19,221 nt of DNA from the NCBI GenBank assembly GCA_003567495.1, contig PWZK01000136.1, positions 1 to 19,221 of the forward strand, in the 5' to 3' direction. The notes beneath the pieces were generated by a model. It had not been told where the DNA came from. It made no database searches and saw only the letters and a program-made list of their open reading frames with translations. The stretch is from Candidatus Brocadiaceae bacterium. GTDB lineage: Bacteria; Planctomycetota; Brocadiia; SM23-32. The number at the start of each line of letters is the position of its first letter. The stretch's first letter is position 1. Shown here in pieces: positions 13,219-19,221 of this stretch. A program made the translations under genes and the position numbers.

Positions 13219-15603
13219 TTGTACTTAGAAAAAATAATAAACCGTCTTAATAAACACCCAGTACATCTGGCGATCGCCCTGTTTTTATGCACGGTCGCCG
13301 CAGCACTGGGTCTTTTGCGGATTCCCTTTGAAGGCGCACTCGAAACGATGCTGCCCGAAGACAGCAAAGCGCTGCGCACCGTGCAGTTTCTCAGCGATGC
13401 CAACTTCTCCGACAAAGTAGCCCTAAGCGTCGAAGCCGGCCCGGAGGCCGCAGGCACCGACGCTCTGATCGCCGAGCTGAACCGCCTGGCGGCCCGGTTT
13501 GAAAAATCACCGCTTATTGAAAACGTAATAACCTTCCCGGGCAGCGCCGATATGATGAAAGACCTCCTGTTTTTTGTCGAACATCGCGGTGAACTGCTCG
13601 ACGAAGAAGAGATAGAAACGCTCGGGCAGCGAACTTCCGAAGAAGAAATCCACCGCAAGGTGAGGAATTGGTACGGCCGCATGGCCAGGCCGGAAGGCTC
13701 GTTCGTCGTGGAAATGATGAGACGCGACCCGCTAGATACGGGCACGAAAGTCCTGGCCGGAATCGACCGGCTGTCACAATCATTCGGATACCGGGCCAAT
13801 CTGGAAGGCGGGCATCTCATACATCCTGACGGCCGCCACGGGTTGCTGCTTCTGGAGACCAGGGTTTCGATAACCGATACGGAAGGTGCACGCGAAATTG
13901 TCGCTTTAATGGAAAAAACGACGTCCGGGCTGCCCGCCGGCCTTTCTGCGGACTTCATTGCCGGGCATCGTCGCAGCGTAAGCAACGAAAGGGTGCTTCG
14001 ACGCGATATAACCCTTACGGCAGCCGTCGCTTCAGCCGGTTTTCTGTTGCTGTTTTTGGTAATATTCCGAGATCCCCGGGCAATCGTTCTTTTTCTGATA
14101 CCCGGCGCATCGGTGCTTTTTGCGCTCAACATATCGGCTTTGCTGCTCGGACGCCTCTCCTATCTCGTTATCGGATTCGGCGCTGTTCTGGCCGGAATCG
14201 CAGTCGATTACGGCATACACGTGTATGTTTCCGTCCGCCGCAGCACGGATTCCGGCATAGCCGTTCGCCGCATACTGAAACCGATTGTCATAGGAGCGCT
14301 TACGACACTCAGCGTTTTTACGGCCTTCCTGGCATCATCCATACCGGGGTACCGTCAGCTCGGCGTATTTGCAGCAACGAGCATCACCCTTTCCATCCTG
14401 GCCGCGGTTTTTCTGCTGCCTGCTCTGCTCAAGAAACAACCGAAGATTGCTGCAAAAAACGGCGACACGAATATGCCCACAAGCAGGCCGAAGGTGGTAG
14501 CACCGGCGATATTCTTTCTGCTCTCATTGCCCGTCTGCGCGGCTGCGATCCCGGGACTTAGTTGGGATACCGATATAACCCGCCTGGACGGAACGGAAAA
14601 ACATGTTCTGGAGACGGAAAGACATTTCAGAAAACTGTGGGCCGATGACGAAACCGGGCAGGCCATCGCGGTTGTAGAAGACGAAAGCTATGAGCAGGCG
14701 GCCGAAAAAAACGGCCGGCTCCATAAGGCGCTCGCGGAAATGCACGATACGAAAAACTACGGCAACATCGCACTCCTGTGGCCGCCGGCATCGGAACGCG
14801 CCCGGAACCTGGAACGGTGGAATGATTTCTGGGACACACTGCGCGTAGAGGACACCCGGCGACACCTTCGGGAGGCGGGCGAGGCTCACGGTTTTTCCGC
14901 CGACGCGTTTGACCCGTTTTTTAATGCCCTCAAGAGACGCAAACCGGCCGGAACACCCGAAAATAACGCCATATATGAGCAGTTTGAACAACGCTTCGTA
15001 CAGGAACATGAGAACGGTTTTCGCTTCATGACATTTTTCCCTGACACTGAAGAAAACCATGCCACCGTATCACGGGCGCTCTCTGATATACCCGGCTCTT
15101 TCCTCGCCTCCCCGGCCGCACTGGGCGCCACGCTGTCGGAGTCCATAGCCTCGGAAGTGCGCTATATATCCGCCATAGCTCTGGTTTTGATCGCCTGCAT
15201 AATCACGATTCTCGTGCGCAGCATCCGCATGTCAGTAGCGGCGCTGCTTCCGGCCGCTGTGGGGCTGCTGTGGCTTTTCGCCGTCATGGCACTCAGCGGG
15301 CTGACACTTAACATCGCCAACCTGATCGCGGGCATAGTCGTGATAGGTCTGTGCATAGATTACGGAATATTCATGGTGCACGGCCTCAACGCAGGCCCGG
15401 GCGTGCTTGCCTCAACAAAACGAGCGATAACACTTTCTGCGGTCACAACACTGATGGGCGCCGGGGTGCTCATTTTTGCGAGCCATCCCGCACTCTTTTC
15501 GATAGGACTCACCCTGGTGATCGGAGTGACGGCCGGATTTCTCTGTGCGGTGCTCGCAGTGCCCGGCATGTTCGTGCTGATGGGAATAAAAAATGATTAT
15601 TAA
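13219..15603 (+). CDS. RND/MMPL-family exporter (ApeM type)
   Basis: The 794-residue protein shows the two-fold RND architecture: a first membrane segment near residues 15-34, a large periplasmic loop, a bundle of segments at about 265-395, a second periplasmic loop, and a matching bundle from about 650 to the C-terminus. Each half has the equivalent acidic motif in a membrane helix: GIAVDYGIH with D330 and GLCIDYGIF with D714, likely proton-relay positions. MMPL-type transporters move lipids and polyketides across the inner membrane, and this gene sits between LolA-like and lipoprotein genes as in ape clusters. The probable start is TTG 13219, without a ribosome site; ATT or a start inside the preceding region cannot be excluded. 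It overlaps the next gene by 11 nt. Confidence 0.9.
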   Translation: MYLEKIINRLNKHPVHLAIALFLCTVAAALGLLRIPFEGALETMLPEDSKALRTVQFLSDANFSDKVALSVEAGPEAAGTDALIAELNRLAARFEKSPLIENVITFPGSADMMKDLLFFVEHRGELLDEEEIETLGQRTSEEEIHRKVRNWYGRMARPEGSFVVEMMRRDPLDTGTKVLAGIDRLSQSFGYRANLEGGHLIHPDGRHGLLLLETRVSITDTEGAREIVALMEKTTSGLPAGLSADFIAGHRRSVSNERVLRRDITLTAAVASAGFLLLFLVIFRDPRAIVLFLIPGASVLFALNISALLLGRLSYLVIGFGAVLAGIAVDYGIHVYVSVRRSTDSGIAVRRILKPIVIGALTTLSVFTAFLASSIPGYRQLGVFAATSITLSILAAVFLLPALLKKQPKIAAKNGDTNMPTSRPKVVAPAIFFLLSLPVCAAAIPGLSWDTDITRLDGTEKHVLETERHFRKLWADDETGQAIAVVEDESYEQAAEKNGRLHKALAEMHDTKNYGNIALLWPPASERARNLERWNDFWDTLRVEDTRRHLREAGEAHGFSADAFDPFFNALKRRKPAGTPENNAIYEQFEQRFVQEHENGFRFMTFFPDTEENHATVSRALSDIPGSFLASPAALGATLSESIASEVRYISAIALVLIACIITILVRSIRMSVAALLPAAVGLLWLFAVMALSGLTLNIANLIAGIVVIGLCIDYGIFMVHGLNAGPGVLASTKRAITLSAVTTLMGAGVLIFASHPALFSIGLTLVIGVTAGFLCAVLAVPGMFVLMGIKNDY

Positions 15604-16291
15604 AGCGCAAACCGTCAAACTTTCGGCGGCAGTCTTCGCGTGCTTTCTGCTTGGCGCGTGCTACAGCCCGCCTTTCAGAAAGCCGGAACTCAAACCCGTG
15701 AGCGGGGTGAAACCGCATGAGGTAAGCAAGCGGTATTCGGCAAAACTGGCCCCCTCGTTTGAGACCGAAAACACCGTTATCTTCCGTTTTTTTCGCAATG
15801 AGATCCCGGCGCTGGGTTACGCAAGGGTCAACAGGACAACAGAGTCGTACGAAATAGTATGTCTGAGCCATACGGGCGCACAGCTGTTCCACATATCGGG
15901 CGATAAAGACGGAAACAACCATCTGGTTCATGCCATGCCGGAATTCAGAGAATATCCCGGCTTTGCGGATGCCGTCGGAAACGATATACGCCGCATTTAT
16001 TTTGATCTCGTGCCGGACCCCTCGGCCGAGCCGGAAATGCGAAGAAATAAAATCCGGTTCAGGCAGCCGAAAAAAGACAAAACTATCGAATATGTCTTCG
16101 GCGGACGAGAGAACATGCTGCTAAAAAAACGAGCTCGAAGCGACTTTCGCATCCTGTGGGAGGTCTCTTTTTTCGAATACTTCGACGCACCGGACGATGT
16201 GCCGGAATATTCATTCCCCGGCGGCGTGGTGCTGCACAACAGAGAGCACCGCTACCGACTTATAATAAAAACGCGAAACGTGGACCTGTAG
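15593..16291 (+). CDS. Lipoprotein of ape-type cluster, DUF3261-like (ApeN position)
   Basis: A 232-residue protein with a clear lipoprotein signal: hydrophobic VKLSAAVFACFLLGAC with lipobox LGAC and lipidation at C23, followed by YSPPF. The mature part is beta-rich with no enzymatic motif I can name. Its place directly after the MMPL exporter, with an 11-nt overlap, matches the small DUF3261 lipoprotein (ApeN) of aryl polyene clusters, so I assign it there mainly on context. Residue +2 after the lipidated Cys is Tyr, which does not suggest inner-membrane retention in the E. coli sense, so an outer-membrane location is possible. It probably helps pass or anchor the exported product. The TAG stop is part of a reverse TTAAGCGCCTA repeat. 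Confidence 0.75.
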   Translation: MIIKAQTVKLSAAVFACFLLGACYSPPFRKPELKPVSGVKPHEVSKRYSAKLAPSFETENTVIFRFFRNEIPALGYARVNRTTESYEIVCLSHTGAQLFHISGDKDGNNHLVHAMPEFREYPGFADAVGNDIRRIYFDLVPDPSAEPEMRRNKIRFRQPKKDKTIEYVFGGRENMLLKKRARSDFRILWEVSFFEYFDAPDDVPEYSFPGGVVLHNREHRYRLIIKTRNVDL

Positions 16292-16299
16292 GCGCTTAA
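16289..16299 (-). repeat. TTAAGCGCCTA junction repeat, reverse copy
   Basis: The sequence TAGGCGCTTAA is an exact reverse copy of the TTAAGCGCCTA core seen at 3311, 8430 and 17200. It includes the stop codon of the lipoprotein gene (TAG 16289-16291) and fills most of the 13-nt gap before the FabZ-like start, leaving no room for a normal ribosome site. Confidence 0.6.
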
Positions 16300-16304
16300 T
16301 ATTT

Positions 16305-16679
16305 ATGAGAAGAATAAGAAAAGAGATCATCGACTTGCTTTCGCTTACGCCTTCGGCCGACAGCGGTTCTTTTGAAGCGGAGATAGTTTTCCCGGCCGAG
16401 TTCATCGGCTTTCAGGGCCATTTTCCCGCCAATCCGATAGTGCCCGGTGTGGTTGTTATCGGCGCCTTAACGGCCGCTTGCGAAAAGGCGCTCGGCATGC
16501 CGCTTAAAATAACCGGAATAGAAAAAGCCAGGTTTTTATCTCCTATAACGCCCGGAATGAAAGTAAAGATGCATATCAATCCGGCGCCGCAGGAGTCCGG
16601 CTATCTTGTCAAAGCAAAGCTGACGTCCGATAGAAAAAAAATATCCAGCGTCACTTGCACTGCCGTTTCAGACACATAA
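16305..16679 (+). CDS. FabZ-like hotdog dehydratase (ApeI type), catalytic Glu replaced
   Basis: This 124-residue single hotdog domain contains FQGHFPANPIVPGVV, with the FabZ catalytic histidine at H39 and the usual PGV turn. In FabZ the next helix carries the catalytic glutamate (EAMAQ), but here that position reads VIGALTAA with Gly at residue 53. The rest (GIEKARFLSPITPGMKVKM) is typical of the family. Ape clusters encode two interacting dehydratase proteins, ApeI and ApeP; this is the ApeI-like one, and the hotdog domain fused to the radical SAM protein is the ApeP-like one. It would remove water from 3-hydroxyacyl-ACP to build the conjugated chain. It starts 13 nt after the lipoprotein gene, without a visible ribosome site. 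Confidence 0.88.
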   Translation: MRRIRKEIIDLLSLTPSADSGSFEAEIVFPAEFIGFQGHFPANPIVPGVVVIGALTAACEKALGMPLKITGIEKARFLSPITPGMKVKMHINPAPQESGYLVKAKLTSDRKKISSVTCTAVSDT

Positions 16680-16713
16680 CCCCCATATTTCACAAACCAA
16701 AACAGGAATTAAA

Positions 16714-17181
16714 ATGCGAAGAAAAAAAGGGGCCTATTTCAGACGCACCAACGGCACTCCGCCCCCGATATCTGTAAGTCTAAAACGCCGCATTTCTTTC
16801 AGCGAAGTGGACCCCATGGGAGTGCTCTGGCACGGCAGGTACGCCTTTTACTTCGAGCAGGCAAATGAAAAACTCGGCAGGCGCTGCGGCATGTCATACT
16901 CCGATTTCATGCAAGAGAATCTGCGCGCCCCCGTCGTTCAGTTCCACGTCGATTACTTCGCCTCCCCCATGCTCGCCGAGGAGATTACAACCATCGGCCG
17001 CTTTATCTGGAACGAGGGCGCCCGAATGAATATTGAATACGAGATAATCAAAGAAGACGGTACATTTGCGGCGTCCGGCTACACCGTGCAGATGTTCGTA
17101 ACAGATGCCGGGGAGCCGCTTCTGACAACGCCTCCGATGCTCGAGCGATGCCGCAAACTCTGGGCAGAAGGAAAAATATAA
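16714..17181 (+). CDS. 4HBT-family acyl-CoA/ACP thioesterase (ApeK type)
   Basis: A 155-residue hotdog thioesterase with the 4-hydroxybenzoyl-CoA thioesterase signature VDPMGVLWHGRYAFYFEQANE and catalytic Asp at D33, then APVVQFHVDYFASPM. It would hydrolyse a thioester, either releasing the product or clearing stalled chains from the ACP. The start at ATG 16714 is supported by AGGA at 16704-16707 with 6-nt spacing. Like the other accessory enzymes it has a direct counterpart (ApeK) in aryl polyene clusters. The preceding spacer starts with a post-stop repeat (TAACCCCCATATTTCACAAA). Confidence 0.92.
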   Translation: MRRKKGAYFRRTNGTPPPISVSLKRRISFSEVDPMGVLWHGRYAFYFEQANEKLGRRCGMSYSDFMQENLRAPVVQFHVDYFASPMLAEEITTIGRFIWNEGARMNIEYEIIKEDGTFAASGYTVQMFVTDAGEPLLTTPPMLERCRKLWAEGKI

Positions 17182-17193
17182 AAGGGCGGTGTT

Positions 17194-17221
17194 TTGACAT
17201 TAAGCGCCTAACATCCATAGA
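17194..17221 (+). promoter_or_regulatory. Possible weak promoter overlapping a junction repeat
   Basis: TTGACA (17194-17199) is a perfect -35 box and is directly followed by the repeat core TTAAGCGCCTA (17200-17210). After 16 nt there is only a weak -10 candidate, CATAGA (17216-17221, 3/6 match). If used, transcription would start within a few nucleotides of the ATG at 17231, which has no ribosome site, suggesting a nearly leaderless message. The match could be chance. Confidence 0.25.
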
Positions 17222-17230
17222 ACACAGAAA

Positions 17231-18361
17231 ATGCAGTCTGTCATAACACAAACAACAATGATAACCGCATACGGTCCGGGCACCGAAACGGCATGGGACG
17301 CTCTGTTCGGCGGCCGCTCGGCGGTTCGACAGGCGCCTGGATTCGCCAGGGAAGGCTTTATGAGCCAAAAAGCCGCCGTTTTACCCGGATTGTCCGGAAC
17401 CGAGCGTTCGCGGGTGATGAACCTGCTGGCCCCCCCACTGGAGCGGATGGCACCCCATATACCCGTGGACAGCGCATTACTTCTGGCGACCACGACCGGG
17501 GAGATGGACCTGCTCGAACGCGGGGTTCTGTCGGGCGACCTCCGGATGCAAAAAGAAGCACACCCGCTGAACCTGCTCGCCGCCGTAAAGAAACGTATCG
17601 GGCTCAGCGGGCCGGCCGAGGTCGTCTCTTCCGCCTGTGTGTCCTCCTCCGCCGCACTGGCACGTGCCGCCGATATGGTTGAATCCGGCCGCTGCACGAG
17701 CGTCCTGGTGATCGGATGCGATGCGCTCAGCGAATTTGTGTTCGCAGGCTTCTCAACCCTTATGGCGCTTTCCCCACAGCCCTCACGCCCGTTTGACCGC
17801 AACCGCGACGGACTCAATCCGGGCGAAGCTGCGGCCTTCGCGCTGGTGATGAATCCGGGCAGGGCAAAAAGAGAGAACAGACCAGTAACGGCACGTATCA
17901 GAGGCTGGGCGCTTGGCTGTGACGCCAACCATATGACCGGCCCCTCCCGGAACGGCGAAGGCCTGGCGAGGACGATAAAAAAAGCCCTTTTCAGGGCTTC
18001 TGTGCCGGCCTGCGACGTAACCTCTATCTGTGCACACGGCACCGGCACAGCCTATAACGATGCTATGGAAATGAAAGCTTTCAAAACCGTCTTCGGCAAA
18101 CGGCCCCGGCCGGTTTATTCCATAAAAGGCGGCACCGGCCATACAATGGGCGCTGCAGGACTCGTAGAGACGCTGATCGCGGCTGAGTCCGTTAAAAAAC
18201 ACATTATCCCCCCCACTACGGGCCTGTCCGAACCGGACTCCGAAGCCGTCGGGTGGGTCTCGCCCGAGCATGTTGAGCTGAGCGATAACCATACCGCGCT
18301 CACTACCAATTCAGGATTCGGAGGCGCCAACTCCGCAATAATACTGGGAGGGCCTGAATGA
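17231..18361 (+). CDS. Beta-ketoacyl-ACP synthase (KS 2, ApeO-like)
   Basis: This 376-residue ketosynthase is shorter and more divergent than the one at 7104 but retains the catalytic set: C136 in VVSSACVSSSAA, H269 in CAHGTGTAYND and H304 in KGGTGHTMGAAG, plus the C-terminal NSGFGGANSAII. It should perform chain elongation. Its ATGA overlap with the following chain-length-factor-like gene suggests the two products are made together and form a KS-CLF pair, like ApeO-ApeC in aryl polyene synthesis. The N-terminal region lacks the usual VITGMG motif (here TQTTMITAYGPGT), again typical of the divergent ape ketosynthases. A GC hairpin near 17988-18000 is internal to the gene. No Shine-Dalgarno sequence precedes ATG 17231. 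Confidence 0.9.
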   Translation: MQSVITQTTMITAYGPGTETAWDALFGGRSAVRQAPGFAREGFMSQKAAVLPGLSGTERSRVMNLLAPPLERMAPHIPVDSALLLATTTGEMDLLERGVLSGDLRMQKEAHPLNLLAAVKKRIGLSGPAEVVSSACVSSSAALARAADMVESGRCTSVLVIGCDALSEFVFAGFSTLMALSPQPSRPFDRNRDGLNPGEAAAFALVMNPGRAKRENRPVTARIRGWALGCDANHMTGPSRNGEGLARTIKKALFRASVPACDVTSICAHGTGTAYNDAMEMKAFKTVFGKRPRPVYSIKGGTGHTMGAAGLVETLIAAESVKKHIIPPTTGLSEPDSEAVGWVSPEHVELSDNHTALTTNSGFGGANSAIILGGPE

Positions 18362-19026
18362 AACCGAAAGTAATATCGGCCTCGGGCGTAACACCGGATG
18401 CCGCTCTGGCCATCGGAAACAGCTTCAGCGCCGAATACCGGATTGAAGGCAGTCACGATTTTGAATCAATGCCGGATCTCTTCTCCTACCCGGTTAAAAA
18501 CTTCGGGCGCTTCCCGTCGCATGTAAAAGCGGCATGCCATGCCTGCGCCCTGGCGTTGAAAGCAGGCGGCATTTCGTACGGAAAAGGGAGAAAAAAAGAT
18601 ATGGCACTCCTTGCATCCGGATATGAGCCGACGCTTCAAATCAACGGTGAATTTTACCGCGATTATCTGGAAAGCGGCCGGACACTGGGACGAGGCAATC
18701 TTTTTATATACACGCTGCCTACCGCTTCCATAGCCGAAGTTTCCATACATTTCGGGCTAACCGGCCCCTCATTGTTTATAGAAGCCGACATCGCCCCTTT
18801 TGAAAGACTGAACACCGCGGCGTCTCAGATGATCGAAAACAAAGAAGCTGAAACCGCAACATTGTTCTGGCAGGACGAACAATACACATTCTGCGTCATA
18901 ATAGCCGCGGAAACGCCTGAAAAAGGCGGCATTTGCCGCCTAAAAAAACTTAAGACCCGCGCCGCCGGCTGGCGGTGTCCGGAAGAAGCGATAATGGACA
19001 TACGATCAAAAATAAGGGATGGTTGA
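18358..19026 (+). CDS. Half-length ketosynthase-like protein (chain-length factor, ApeC-like)
   Basis: A 222-residue protein with features of the N-terminal half of a ketosynthase (SYGKGRKKDMALLASG, then NLFIYTLPTASIAEVSIHFGLTGPS). The position of the catalytic Cys, nine residues after the Gly of GPS, is Ile (I145 in FIEADIAPF), and the C-terminal half with the two catalytic histidines is missing. It therefore cannot be a condensing enzyme alone. The size and lost active site match ApeC-type beta-ketoacyl synthase N-terminal-like proteins, which act as chain-length factor partners of a ketosynthase. It overlaps KS 2 by 4 nt (ATGA). The open frame ends naturally at TGA 19024-19026, and no remnant of a C-terminal half follows. 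Confidence 0.82.
   Translation: MKPKVISASGVTPDAALAIGNSFSAEYRIEGSHDFESMPDLFSYPVKNFGRFPSHVKAACHACALALKAGGISYGKGRKKDMALLASGYEPTLQINGEFYRDYLESGRTLGRGNLFIYTLPTASIAEVSIHFGLTGPSLFIEADIAPFERLNTAASQMIENKEAETATLFWQDEQYTFCVIIAAETPEKGGICRLKKLKTRAAGWRCPEEAIMDIRSKIRDG
18924..18941 (-). terminator. Possible intrinsic terminator read on the minus strand
   Basis: AGGCGGC (18924-18930) and GCCGCCT (18935-18941) form a perfect 7-bp GC-rich stem with loop ATTT. On the minus strand it is followed by TTTT, the shape of a rho-independent terminator. It lies within the 3' end of the chain-length-factor-like gene, and no converging gene is visible in the remaining 195 nt, so a role is speculative. Confidence 0.25.
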
Positions 19027-19221
19027 AGTTTTCTGCCTGCCCTTGCCTGGAAACACAACATCTTTTAGCGCCAGCGGCTTTGTTGTTAGTATGCAAATCT
19101 TAGCCTGCATTTCTCACAAAGCAACGACATAAATCAGGATAAAAGGCTCTTGTTCATCACGATAGTGATTTATTTGCACCTTTACAAATTTGCAGAGTGT
19201 ATGTCCACTTTTACAAACGGC
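19027..19221. other. Non-coding tail with repeat fragments
   Basis: No gene is supported here. It contains a post-stop-type repeat (TTAGCCTGCATTTCTCACAA at 19100-19119), a 17-nt identity to the ribosome-site region at 3390-3406 (CATAAATCAGGATAAAA at 19128-19144), a small palindrome ATCAC-gata-GTGAT near 19156-19169, and two TTTACAAA copies near the end. No start codon follows the AGGA-type site at the expected distance. Confidence 0.5.

Noticed and set aside
13212..14132. Long minus-strand open frames (also at 6984-7916 and 10922-11863)
   Set aside because: They lie fully or mainly opposite genes with strong family motifs, show no recognisable domain of their own, and are expected from GC-rich codon use.
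17985..18001. Hairpin AGCCC/GGGCT with neighbouring A-run, terminator-like
   Set aside because: It is inside the KS 2 coding sequence between intact motifs, with no T-run on the plus strand.
1..19221. CRISPR array, tRNA, rRNA or transposase genes
   Set aside because: No regularly spaced direct repeats, cloverleaf sequences, rRNA segments or transposase motifs were seen.

Overview
The window reads as one long plus-strand block from an uncultured-type Gram-negative bacterium of moderate to slightly high GC. The Gram-negative assignment rests on a LolA-like periplasmic carrier, a lipobox lipoprotein and an RND/MMPL exporter. The intergenic spacers are rich in short dispersed repeats, and several genes appear to use TTG or GTG starts with poor Shine-Dalgarno sequences. 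I cannot assign a phylum from the sequence alone; an environmental genome from a lineage such as the PVC group or Omnitrophota is only a guess.

Layout. Positions 1-220 hold a REP/MITE-like inverted repeat and a perfect 16-bp hairpin. Positions 221-1684 encode an exported HEAT-like repeat protein, and 1723-2880 a DUF362 protein with a C-terminal two-cluster ferredoxin domain. A spacer of about 525 nt follows (2881-3405), with a good sigma70-type promoter (TTGACA, 17 nt, TAGAAT) and more repeats. From 3406 to 19026 lie fourteen genes for a type II fatty-acid/polyketide-like pathway: cobalamin-binding radical SAM protein, FabG-type reductase, CrtI-type FAD oxidoreductase, FabF-type ketosynthase, acyl carrier protein, PlsC-type acyltransferase, PaaK-type adenylating ligase, a radical SAM-SPASM protein fused to a hotdog dehydratase domain, LolA-like carrier, MMPL exporter, lipoprotein, FabZ-like dehydratase, 4HBT thioesterase, second ketosynthase, and a half-length ketosynthase-like protein resembling a chain-length factor. 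The last 195 nt are non-coding.

How the genes may work together. The second half (acyltransferase to chain-length-factor-like protein) matches the gene content, and largely the order, of aryl polyene (ape) clusters: ligase, dehydratase, thioesterase, LolA-like, MMPL, lipoprotein, dehydratase, ketosynthase and chain-length factor. The first half (B12 radical SAM, FabG, CrtI-like oxidase, FabF, ACP) resembles the gene sets proposed for ladderane lipids in anammox bacteria. The inference is a hybrid pathway that builds an ACP-bound polyene, modifies it with two radical SAM enzymes and a flavoenzyme, may attach it to a lipid, and delivers it to the outer membrane.

The most striking detail is in the dehydratases. 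The stand-alone FabZ-like protein keeps the catalytic His (GHFP) but has Gly where FabZ has its catalytic Glu. The hotdog domain fused to the radical SAM protein keeps that Glu but has lost the GHFP His. This suggests one composite active site shared between the two proteins, physically tied to a radical SAM enzyme. The spacers also carry a mosaic of recurring short modules at gene junctions.
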